From Ramazzottius varieornatus (Eukaryota; Tardigrada; Eutardigrada; Parachela; Ramazzottiidae): a DNA stretch of 64,000 bases. Numbering within the stretch: position 1 is the first letter of the stretch; every line of letters begins with the position of its first letter. The notes beneath the pieces were generated by a model that worked only from the letters and a program-made list of their open reading frames with translations, was not told where the DNA came from and did no database searches. The translations under genes were made by a program, and so were the position numbers. Positions 44,601 to 54,344 of this stretch are shown in pieces. The stretch is from NCBI GenBank assembly GCA_001949185.1, contig BDGG01000016.1, positions 827,759 to 891,758 on the forward strand, given 5' to 3'.

Positions 44601-45334
44601 CCGATGAAAACACACAAGTTGAAAATCAGGAAGCTGCTAAAGAAAAGAAACATTCAAAGCACAGTCACGGTAAGACGAAGCACAGCAAGGATGAGAACGT
44701 CCAGGCTGAGCAGGAGGCCGATGGTGAAGGACAGGAAGAAGAAAGAAGGAAAGGCTCGAAGCATAAGCATTCCAGGGATAAGGATGAAAATGTACAGGCG
44801 GAAGCTGATGACATTCGGGATGTGTCCAATGAGAAGAAACACTCGAAGGCCAAACATGAAAAACCGAAGCGAATTTCAAAAGACGAGAATACGCAGGTCG
44901 AGACTGCCGCTGAGGGAGAAGGGAAGGAAAAGAAACACACGAAAATAAGTACGGATGAGAATATTCAGGCCGAAGATGTTGTGCCGGAAGACGAAGAAGG
45001 AACCCACGACCAGCATTCGAGACATAAACATGAGAAAACAAAGCACAAGAAACACCGCAGAAGCCACAAGCATAAGTCGAAAGAGAAAGAGCTGAAACAT
45101 GACTATGAGAACGAAGGAACCGAAACCGCTGATTTGGGTGAACCGAAACCTCAAGCCGAGAAGGTTTCCGTGGAGGAATTGGACAATGGAGTATCGATGG
45201 GGAAAGCGGAAGTGCCGCTGACAGACATGCCCGAACAACCTTTCCCCAAGAAGAGAGTATCGAAGAGTATTGTGGAAGTTGTGATTCATTCACAGAGACC
45301 TTCGGCTGTCTCACTTCACCAAACTCCCAAATAA
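41674..45334 (+). CDS. endophilin-like N-BAR protein with long charged repeat tail
   Basis: Six exons joining in phase: 41674-41775, 41926-42074, 42188-42330, 42392-42525, 42743-43098, 43396-45334; 940 aa. Residues about 30-290 match the endophilin-B BAR domain, a membrane-curving helical dimer: LGSQLIFAGRAFGDLTLYGN (family GQYMIDAGTEFGPGTAYGN), LIPMKNFINTDLHNIS (LTPLRNFIEGDYKTIA) and HRRLELDRA (NKRLDLDAA). No SH3 domain follows. Instead about 640 residues, mostly one exon, are Lys/Glu/His-rich: KKVTQTSTG twice, then DEN(V/T/I)Q(A/V)(D/E) six times, spaced about 25-40 residues and alternating with basic KKHSKHKH-like blocks. BAR membership is a good inference from aligned motifs; the tail has no match I know. 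Start chosen at the first ATG in frame before exon 2. Tail to tail with the sulfotransferase. Confidence 0.75.
42551..42672. repeat. hairpin-family repeat, decayed left arm
   Basis: In N-BAR intron 4. Right arm GATCGTGCGCCACTTCG intact, left arm AAGAGACGCACGTTGGCTG changed. Confidence 0.6.
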
Positions 45335-45391
45335 ACGAAACAACTTGATCAGAATTTTACACATGAGCAGTTTACTTTCTGGAGAACTGTA

Positions 45392-46873
45392 CTACATAGC
45401 GTTTGCATTTTCCACGTCGACCATGTCCGATTTTGAAAACTTGTATTCTTCGATGGCCTGTTCTACCATGTCTCTTGCGTTTTCGATTTGCTCTTTCAGG
45501 TCCGCGTTGAACGGCTCGAAGTCCAGCGTGTATTTCCTTCGTCTGAAGAGTCCTTCGTACTTTTCGGCGACACAGTCCAGCATCTCTTCGTCAACCTCCG
45601 CGTTGATGAATTCTAGGATTTTTCTCAGTTCTTCTTTCTTGTTTTTCATGAGATCTTCAAAGTGGACAACGTGAAGAGTCAGCGGGTTCTGCGACAACCT
45701 ATCGAACCGACACTTCGAATACAGAAATCAATAAAAGGGTCATCGCCAAACGAATTCAGCCACACTGTTTTCCCAAGCAGCGCATGCTCTTTACCAATAA
45801 CAATGTAAACGTGCGCCACTTAACAAAACGATCTAGGTGAAACCATTTGCCGACGTCCCAATCAAGCACAATGCTTTGTAGCGTTCAGCTAACCAGTATT
45901 CATTCAGGTCCTTCCATTCGTTGATGGCTCTTGGAGCAAAATATTCCCATTCTGAAAGCAGATTTCTGTTACCAAAAACTAAGGCGAGTGGAAAAGGGGA
46001 AAGCTAGCCTTGCCTCTCGTGTCGTAAGATTCGCCTTTGGCGATGCCGGTATGAGTTCGTGTTTTGTACTGATTCCACTTGGCTAAGATAGCATCTTCCG
46101 GCTTCCTTATCAGAAGAATAGCTTTCTGGTAATTATGCTTGGTGGCTTTCTTTCCGAATGTGTGAGTCTTGATGACGATGACTTTCTGGTCATTGACGAG
46201 CTCGCCATAGAATCCTCCGTTGTAAAGCTCGTTATCTGGGTATGATGAACCCGTCCAAATTCCTGTAGAAAATACCATGTAGGACGTATTGTTTAACGTT
46301 ATGATTGTGCGAATGATATGAGCGCTTTGCCAGCTACTGAGATGTTTGAGATCGTTAGGAAGCGGAATTATCAAATTAACCTGTTGCTTGTTCGATGGCT
46401 CCTCGTAACCAAGTGTTCCCGGAGCCAGTGAAAGACGCAAGGGCAATTTTTGGGAGTGGATCCGGTGAGAAATTCACTTTGCTCCGGCACGGTCGCATCT
46501 GGGGAGGTAACTGTGGACCGATGGGACCTTCATCCCGCATTCCTCCCAAAGGGAGGATGGAAATCGTTGAAGCCAGGATGATAGCGGCCGTCAGCAGCGT
46601 GGAAACTGCGACACACCATTTGCATCGGACTTGATGGAGAGCGGTCGATAGGAAGAACTTTACTCGACTTAGAATTTCTGATCCGGAGCGATGGAGATTA
46701 GCAAAAGCAGGGCGCTTGGTGGATGCATCGTCCAGTAAACCGGCTTCATGGGCACTCCACACCTCATCCTTCTCTTTGAAGCCCATAGTCAGCTCCGGAA
46801 GGCCACTGGGATTATCAGACGGATTCGCGTCAAGCGGAGTTTTCTCGCTGCTTTGTGGTGTTGTCGCAAGCAT
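45392..46873 (-). CDS. WSCD-like sulfotransferase, type II membrane protein
   Basis: Likely Golgi sulfotransferase using PAPS; acceptor unknown. Four exons: 46873-46381, 46262-46014, 45951-45894, 45698-45392; 368 aa. A transmembrane anchor lies near residues 85-108 (VAVSTLLTAAIILASTISIL) after a cytosolic leader. The catalytic domain opens with ALASFTGSGNTWLR, the 5'-phosphosulfate loop of the WSCD family (ASFPGSGNTWVR), then GIWTGSSYPDNELYNGGF, VIKTHTFG, AILLIRKPEDAILA (3'-phosphate-binding region), HVVHFEDL and GLFRRRKY near the end. The WSC domain of vertebrate WSCD1/2 is absent. Intron 2 (46013-45952) begins GC rather than GT, within AGAG|GCAAGG, and this is required to keep phase. Start is the ATG at 46873-46871. 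Confidence 0.88.
45729..45734 (+). terminator. AATAAA poly(A) signal for the N-BAR gene
   Basis: First AATAAA clear of the N-BAR coding region, about 395 bp after its stop. It lies inside intron 3 of the opposing sulfotransferase gene. Another AATAAA overlaps the N-BAR stop codon itself. Confidence 0.4.
45736..45859 (-). repeat. hairpin-family repeat
   Basis: In sulfotransferase intron 3. Ends GGGTCATCGCCAAACGAATT and ACCATTTGCCGACGTCCC; loop TTTACCAATAAC, reverse orientation. Confidence 0.8.
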
Positions 46874-47609
46874 CGTCAACGTCGCATGAGATCCGACGCT
46901 GGAATCTTCTGACGTTCATTCCGCTTAATGCTTTCTTTAGTTTACTGTACATTGAAGACCATCGAAGCTTCCGCGGTCAAGGACATGCCTTCTGGCGGAA
47001 ACAGGTTTTTGTTCACGTTTACGTCCACTCGCATCAATGATGTGCTGTCATGTTTAGCGGCTCTCAATGGCGCCACCTGCGGACACCCGGAGGTTGACCA
47101 GGGCGTACGTAGTATGTACAGTGAGTCGTACACTTCTTTGGACGAACCTTGCTGACGTCATCCACCATTGACTGCAATGGATGATCTCATGGCTCACGCT
47201 CAAAGATCATAGTGCGTGCTATGGCCCCGGGGGGACTAGTGTCACAGCGGGCGCCGTTCCAGGTACACATTTTCTGGTGGAGAATATGACGTCATGACCT
47301 AGTCTGAACTTCATTTTGGATAGCTAAACGTTCCGAATGTTCGCCTCGTTCTGTTGATTGATGCCCAGCTGACTGCACAGCCCGTTTTGTATTTGACAAC
47401 GTGGTCTACCAATTCGACGGTCCAACGTCGTCGCTCCACAATCGACTGCGAACATCGATGACGTAAGTACGGAATTTATTTTGTTGCGAAAATATGGCCA
47501 ATTTTCACTTGCTAGTGGTCCAACCACTGATTTTCTTCGGAATCTTGTGAATCGTTTCGATACCCTTCGCGACCCTATGTGTTTCAATGCTCCAGGTATA
47601 GTAGACTGT
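46874..47609. other. spacer upstream of sulfotransferase
   Basis: About 740 bp: sulfotransferase 5' flank, with GACGTCA-type motifs at about 47153 and 47287. No gene seen before the phosphatase remnant. Confidence 0.4.
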
Positions 47610-47893
47610 GTGATGGTGCCGACTAACAACTTGGAGCGTCAGATCGAGATGCTGTGGAACTACGAGCCTATCAGCGAGTTGGAGGTAGAAGCACTGTGCG
47701 CCAAGGTTCGGAGGAAGGGAATGTACAGACGATCGACTCACATGTTACCATCTACGGAGACATACACGGAAAATCATACGGACCTCAAAGAGCTACCCGA
47801 AATGGGTGGAGAGTCTGGGGACGTACCGGAAACGAATTACCTCTTCAAAAGGGACTTCTTCGATACCACCGGACACACCTGGTTTTGTGAATA
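47610..47893 (+). pseudogene. PP4-type protein phosphatase catalytic subunit, truncated and frameshifted
   Basis: The reading starts LERQIEMLWNYEP and SELEVEALCAKV (PPP4C: LDRQIEQL, SEVKALCAKA), shifts frame to EEGNVQTIDSHVTIYGDIHG (the metal-binding GDIHG), then shifts back to DLKELPEMGGES and GDVPETNYLFKRDFF before stopping. The second metal motif, GDFVDRG in the family, reads RDFFDTTG, and about 220 C-terminal residues are missing. Two frameshifts, a lost catalytic motif and the truncation show it is not functional. No introns interrupt it, consistent with a retrocopy, though the intron pattern of the parent gene is unknown. Confidence 0.85.
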
Positions 47894-48922
47894 AGATATA
47901 AATCGGTTGATGCGTAGGCCAGCAATCTGATCAACACCGTCTGCTGGTTTATGTGTGAAGAACGTCCCAGAAAGTCCCTGACAGCTTGTCGAGCAGCAAG
48001 GGGAACGCAGAAAGCCTGCAAAAGTCACAGAAGATCTTGCGTCGGTGCAGATGATGGCGGTTTGCTTGCCTAGCTTGTCAGCCTCTTGACGCGGCAATTC
48101 TCGAACAAGATTAGACAGTCGTGACTCACCTCAAATCATAGACTGAAGAGATAAGAGAACAGGCACCAGCAGTATATCAGTTCAAGAGAGGGAGAGAGAG
48201 AAAGCAATTCAGTACGAAGGATCACCATCCGATAATGAAGATTAAATATTATGAGTCACGAAGTTACGATATCGCACTTGTACCGGCGCAGTGCATTGCA
48301 GCATGGCAAGTGCATCTGGTGCACAACCTCATGCACATGAATACAAATCTGAATGGCGTGCTGTGTTATGTACAAAGGCCGAGCGCATTCCATCACGCAC
48401 CTACAAAAACTGCACAGTGTGCAGTACCGAACAGAGGTTCTTGGATGATTTTGGCCTGTCCTTGGACACTACAAACCGTGTATCTTGTCTCCACCAATAT
48501 TCAACACGCTGTGACACTTTTCTCAGCGCGGCAGCGAACGAGCAGCGAAGCAGCCAGCTGTTCTGACGCACTCTGCAAAGATCAAGGTAGACGTCACAAG
48601 GTGAACGTCGCCCCAGTTTCAGCAAAAATAGAAATCACGTCCTCTGCCATTACGATCTCGTTTTTCCCGTAACATCATCTGTGTCATTACTCATCAGTCC
48701 AATCCGCTCGAAGGGAAAGTGCGTTACGGATACCGCAATCATCCACGATAAGTTTAGAATGGCTGGAGGAGGACATGGCTGATTCAATACGTGAATAGCT
48801 CGTGCTTGCAGGATGAAGTCATCGCGACGATAAGGTAAGTCAGTCATACAAAGTTAGCAAATTGTTATTGCAGTGTACCTTTTGCAAACGCAGTCTCTCT
48901 TACAGTCGAAAGTCGTATTAGC
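47894..48922. other. spacer with a short GA-rich tract
   Basis: About 1 kb between the phosphatase remnant and the penta-EF gene. A GA-rich simple repeat lies at about 48184-48206. Frames of up to 145 codons at 48235-48672 lack recognisable features. Confidence 0.4.
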
Positions 48923-50441
48923 ATGGGTAACGAACCTTCAAGCGAAAAGTTGGATAGCTCGATGAAGAAGCAAGCGCCTGCTCCTCCGCCAGTGCCGCCT
49001 CGTCCACGAACAGGTATTTTCCACACCGCGCACTGACGTGATATAACCAGTGTATCAGCACGGCTCACGGCATGGCGTAATGCGCGACTTGATCGGAATG
49101 GCCCACTTTATTGGATATGACTGACTTCTGGACTTTTTCTGGATCTTATTTTCTTTCTCCGCTTCCAGTGGCTTCAGGACCATTTTCCAATGGAAACACC
49201 AACCCTGAGGCACCCCCAGCGTACGACGATATTTTCGGTCCCTCGCCCAGCTCGACACCACGCAGCTCCATACAGTCCAACAGCGTTTCTCACTCTTCAT
49301 CCACACAATTCGCAGGTTGGTTTTTCCTTCTTCCTCTCGTGTTTCGCCAAGTGAAACTAAATGTGTAATTTTCAACAGGCAATGCTTTCCCCACGTCCAC
49401 ATCACAGCAGTTCACAGCTCAGTCTCCTGTCTCAAATGGACCTTGGAATACGGCTCCCGCGCCACAGAACTTCCCTCCTCATGCGCCGAACTGGCAGAAA
49501 CAGCAGGAGAAAGAAGAACTTCGCATGTGGTTCTCCGCAGTCGATGAGAACAAGTGAATATTTGGATTAAAGCCTTGGGCCCAATTAAACTCCTTGTGTC
49601 AACAAGGAACTTGTTTTCATATCCTTGTTTGATTTTAGTGACGGTTATATTACCACAGTAGAGCTTCAACACGCTCTGTTGAACGATAACTGGACACCAT
49701 TCAATATGGACACCATCAAGATGATGCTGAAAATGTTCGACCGGAATTTCAACGGTAATACATAAAATATATGAGACGTTGACAAATAAATTCACCCAGA
49801 TCGGAAGTGGCGCACGTTCTCATTATCGTTGGCTGATGGCGTTCGTCACTTGGGATTGTGATCTGCGTGTTTAAATTTTTGCCGATGTCCTATATCGGAA
49901 TAATTTTTCCTAATTCCTTTCCGCCGTTAACGAAGAGATCTCGGCCTGTTCTCAGTTTGAATTTCAACAGATCGGATAGAGTTCGATGAGTTCGCCGGAC
50001 TCAAACGTTACGTGCAGGTAAGACCAAAAGGTTCTTCGTCCGTGCACTGTAATTTCAACGATGTGGGTTCGTCTTAGGAATGGAAGAAGATCTTCGACCA
50101 GTACGACGACGATCGTTCGGGCACGATCGACGTTACCGAACTACAGAAAGCATTCCAAGGAATGTCGTTCACATTCTCCCTCGATTTCTGCTCGGCACTA
50201 TGCCGACGCTTCAGCACTTCCTCTCCTAACCAAATTAATCTTGACGCCTTCATATACGCTTCCGGTTTGTCCACCATTCGCGATTCGGTACGTACTCATA
50301 GGTGACGTTGTGATTGACTTTGTGTGTCTCTGTGTTACAGCTATGGTCACTGCCATATCGAAGGACCACGCAAGAGCTGCCAGAGACGGGACCACACTAG
50401 AAACCTTTCTGCAAAGATGGCTCGCGTCCGGATCGAAGTGA
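48923..50441 (+). CDS. penta-EF-hand calcium-binding protein (peflin/ALG-2/sorcin group)
   Basis: Cytosolic Ca2+-regulated adaptor of the PEF family. Seven exons in phase: 48923-49013, 49169-49315, 49379-49553, 49639-49754, 49971-50017, 50078-50291, 50341-50441; 296 aa. Residues 1-130 are Pro/Ser/Asn-rich, as in peflin. EF1 is FSAVDENNDGYITTVELQHA, EF2 FDRNFNDRIEFDEF, EF3 FDQYDDDRSGTIDVTELQKA; EF4 lacks ligand residues, and EF5 is the degenerate HARAARDGTTLETFL, as is usual for the dimerising hand. A candidate first-exon start MGNEPSSEK could allow N-myristoylation by its MGxxxS pattern. The donor of exon 6 (GTAC|GTACTC) was chosen because it alone brings the EF5 frame into phase. A hairpin repeat lies in intron 4. 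Confidence 0.85.
49773..49890 (+). repeat. hairpin-family repeat
   Basis: In intron 4 of the penta-EF gene. Core arms GAAGTGGCGCACGTTCTC and GTTCGTCACTTGGG, loop CGTTGGCTGATGG. Confidence 0.8.
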
Positions 50442-51605
50442 GACCAATTTTGCCGTGCAGCTGACAAAATGTACAGACTGATCTTCGATACCTTCGCAGT
50501 TTACAGTAGCTCATCTAATCGCTCTTCCATAGCTCAGTTTCCCCTTGCCCAGATTTTGGTTATTTTCAAGTTTTGTACGTTTGACGTTTCAGTTTTCTGG
50601 GTCCATTCCCCTCAAATTTCATAGCCGGTATTTCTGATTTTCGAAATCAAACTTTCACGATGTTCATATTGTGCCGAAGGCCAAGATAGAACAAGCATAC
50701 TTTTGAAAAACTTTTCTCTTATGCTAAAATTTCGACTGATGTGTCGAAGAACGAGTACCCAGCTTCGCATCAGGTCTTGGATTCGGGAGACCGAGATACA
50801 GGCCGACCGGTGCCAGTGGTTGATGCCTGTTTCAGACGAATGCAAAAACTGTCCGTGAATACAGTACTGCAAAATGAGCTTCGGGAACACCACCGGAATC
50901 TCCTAGATGATAACGAAGGATGGAAAGGCTTCTTCCCTGCTACTGCTATTTACGTAACGTCTAAACCATATCCTCCTTGTTGGCAAACTCAGCTATCGAG
51001 AAGACTTCTTCGTGCCTGAAACCAATTCAAATGCATGGACGGAGGATGACGGTCAGGGGCCCTGCAAAACTGACTTTTATCGTACCAGCACTCGCCACTT
51101 TTTTTGTCAATAATTGAGATCAGATTGTCATCAGATCCTACAGTGGGATTTTGTTTTGGTTTTTATGGCACACCGTTCGGCGATCTCTGATGGCGGACTT
51201 GAGGGGGAAATGTCATAAAGGAGGCTTTCCGAATGATTGCTGATTACTAGTTACTACTAGTACACGCACAACTGGAAATTATGGGGCCAGTAAAAATTAT
51301 GGGACCAGGCGGCAAAATGGAAATTCAAACGTAGAAAAGTGTCCAAAAGTGCATTACTATGAATTGGTCACGTACATATGTGCTTCCGTACCGCCGTAGC
51401 GAAAAGGCCTGGTCCCATAGTTTTTACTGGCCCCATAATTTTCCGGCGTGCGTGTAGTTTAATCCTTTCCGTTGTGAAAATTTTTATGTAGATCCGGAGG
51501 ATGGACTTTTCTCTGATTGTCCTCTTGATTGCAGAATGCTAATCTCTGAGATCTGAGCTACCCTACTAGAATCTAGGAACGATCTGGAGGAAGGGTCGGC
51601 TCAGC
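50442..51605. other. spacer holding a MITE copy
   Basis: 1.16 kb between the penta-EF gene and GTF2H4. Contains the inverted-repeat element at 51261-51456 and a 92-codon frame at 50741-51019 without recognisable features. Confidence 0.4.
51261..51456. mobile_element. MITE-like element, copy 2 (short form)
   Basis: 196 bp. Ends TACACGCACAACTGG and CCGGCGTGCGTGTA, with inner arms GGGGCCAGTAAAAATTATGG and its inverse. It shares the ends and the internal block CCGCCGTAGCGAAAAGGCCT with the longer copy at 854-1300. Confidence 0.8.
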
Positions 51606-53426
51606 ATGACCATGGTCGCGAGTGATGGATATCAGTCGATCGACCACAAGAATCTGTACAGCTACCTGACGACTCTTCCCAGCAGCATGCTGGAGAATCT
51701 CTACAAGCATCCCAACCCCTGCCTCTGCATGGCCATCTTCCGCGATCTGGTTCCGATGGCGCAGAAATTCGTCCTTCGACAACTATTTATCGATCAAGTT
51801 CTACCCAAGTCCGCTCTCCTAGCGTGGATCACTCCTGACGGCCGGAAAGATCACGACGACGCCGTCCGGCTTCTGATTGAGCTGAGAATATGGAGTGAAG
51901 CACCGTCGTCGGCTGGTCTGATGGGGTGGAAGCTCAACGAACATTTTCGAAAAGGCATCCAAGCCGTCGTCGTTGGTGGTGGACCATCGTGGGGCGGAGA
52001 TGTTACGCCAACAGCGGAAGAAACAACTCCAGTGTACGATTAAACTATTTGGCCTAAGACTAACTCAAGTTTCTTCATGGTTGGTCATACGCTTTTATTT
52101 GTGCCCGCAAGCCGCATCGCAGACGACTGTTAATTTTGTACCCAACGGCCAACTATAGGATGAAGGTCTTGAATTTCCTGTCTTCTTCCAACGTTTCCTT
52201 GATTGCACGTTCTTTACGATATGTGTCTTATTCTTCTTCTTGTAGAGACGTTGCTTTCCTCGAGAAGTATGCAAGGGATCAATGGGAGCACGTCCTACAT
52301 TACCTAGCCGGACTAAAGACGCGACAGACAGCTTCGCATGTTGTGGACGTATTGGCCACGGCTGGACTTGTTAGAGGGTACGATCACTAAAAGAAACCTT
52401 CGAAAACATATTTTTAAACTTCTTCTGTACATAAACGAATATTCGTGGGTTGTATGTCGCAGTATCTTACAGGGGCAACGAGAGAGATGGCGGCATAACA
52501 CAGAACGGCTTCCGGTTCTTACTGATGGACACGCCGAGTCAAGTCTGGCGATTCGTCCTGTCGTACCTACAAACCACCCAGAAATGGAACATGGATCTCA
52601 TCGAGTGTATTTCGTTCATTTTCCAACTGAGCTTCTCTCAAACTGGAAAGGTTAGAATTTACTTTAGGTTTCTCAGTGGTACATATGTATCTCGTGTGTT
52701 TTACGAATGTGGATTTCTTACAGCATTATTCGTCCAGTGGGTTCTCCGATAACCAGATGAAAATGCTGCAGCATTTCCGTGATTACGGACTAGTCTACAT
52801 GAGAAGCGGGAAAAGACCTTCTTCGAGGTTCTACCCTACGAATCTCGTCATGAACCTCAGCGGTGGCGCAAGCTCCACGAACGCGAGCTTCGCAGAAGGA
52901 TACATCGTCGTGGAGACGAACTATCGAATTATAGCGTATACCGACTCTCCGCTGAAAATAGCTGTCGTCAGTTATTTTTCCGAGATGTTATACCGGTAAG
53001 AAGAGCGGTCTTTGGTTCGGCGATGTTTTTCTAAAGTGTTTTAGTGTTAGGTTTCCCAATTTGGCCATCGGGATCCTGACGCGCGAAAGTATTCGCAATG
53101 CATTGGCGAAAGGTATTACAGCCGACGAAATTATCCGCTTCTTGCGGATGCATGCTCATCCGCAAATGCGGGAGAGCAGTCCAATCCTGCCCAGCACTCT
53201 GACCGATCAAATAAAGCTGTGGGAGATGGAGCGGGCCCGCTTTGAGTTCACCGACGGGGTCCTCTACAACCAGATCAACAGCGTCAAGGACTACGAGCTT
53301 TTACGCAATTATGCAAATGACCTGGGAGTTAATGTGTTGAGTAACAACGATAAACGACTCCTGGTGGTAACCACCGAAGGTCATGTGCCCGTCAGGGCTT
53401 TTTGGAAACGTCAGAAAAAAGAATGA
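51606..53426 (+). CDS. GTF2H4: TFIIH core subunit p52
   Basis: Subunit of the general transcription and DNA repair factor TFIIH; it anchors and stimulates the XPB ATPase. Five exons in phase: 51606-52033, 52246-52377, 52473-52650, 52724-52995, 53051-53426; 461 aa (human 462). Matches run throughout: [106 protein letters not shown] and [12 protein letters not shown]. The C-terminal p8-binding region is complete and ends FWKRQKKE. The donor at AGT|GTACGA was chosen because it restores phase into [13 protein letters not shown] at 53575-53580 is a likely poly(A) signal. Confidence 0.96.
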
Positions 53427-54344
53427 GCGTGAGTGACGTTATAACTCATCGCTTTTGAGTATTTTACTACCTGTTGTCAGCCTCCATTGCTCTGTGATAC
53501 AGTTTTTACTTTGTCTTTGTCTTCTGCGAACCCACTGTCGCGACTTTCTGCTTGTGGAAAACATGCATCGCGCTAATAAAGAAGGAACTTATGTCAAAAA
53601 GAGGCCAGACCTGGCTTTCGAACTCTTATCACATGTGAGCTCCACCCACCACGATATTCGGAGTGCTCACCAGGTTTGTGCTGTCCAATAGAGCTCAGGC
53701 ACCTTGTTAAGGTAGCCAGATTGAGTCTACCTCTATGTCACGTGGTACAGCGGGCGGGCATTCAACATTTTCGTGGCACGTGACGATGACGTCAAACATC
53801 AGCACAGCCCTGACAATCGGGATCCTATTTGCATCTCATACGAATGCTACGGCAGCAGTTTCGATCGACCGCTTTGCAAAACACTTTGCAAGCTCACAGC
53901 CTTCCTTGTGTAAACAATGCGTATGGAGAGATCAGTGGTACCAAACGCAATTTTGAAGAAATCCCTCCATTGAAGACGCTCCATCACGGGATATCTTGTT
54001 ACACAGAAGGAGGTCGCAAGGCGGTGGAAACAAACGTGGAGCAATAATTTGATGTGCCCTGCCCATCGATCACGCCATCCGTCTGCTCGTACATCTCCCC
54101 CGTCTAGCACTCGCATCACGAGGAATCATCTCTGTTCGGTAGGTCAAGTTCTCCGTAAAGACGCTTTGTACCGATTTTGTCGTTTCCATCGACCGTGTAA
54201 TTACTTGTCCAAGTTCCCGAGAGAGCCTAATTATCATACGAATCTTCTAATTTGTTTTCAGGTTCGAAATCTTCGAACTTTGATTCGGACTGATCAAGGA
54301 AAAGCCGTCAATCATCCAAGTTTGCATAGTCATCGTCTCGGACC
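53427..54344. other. spacer between GTF2H4 and ACSL
   Basis: GTF2H4 3' untranslated region and ACSL 5' flank. No repeat or additional coding exon seen. Confidence 0.45.
53575..53580 (+). terminator. AATAAA poly(A) signal, GTF2H4
   Basis: About 150 bp after the GTF2H4 stop codon, in the expected range for cleavage. Confidence 0.55.

Noticed and set aside
48235-48672. 145-codon frame upstream of the penta-EF gene
   Set aside because: No domain, no start context, composition looks random, and no splice continuation.
50741-51019. 92-codon plus-strand frame between penta-EF and GTF2H4
   Set aside because: No similarity, no splice or conserved feature, and an equally long frame runs antisense to it.
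52858-52875. Hairpin-family core (GGTGGCGCAAGC) inside a GTF2H4 exon
   Set aside because: Only one short arm, within conserved coding sequence with no inverse partner; a chance match.
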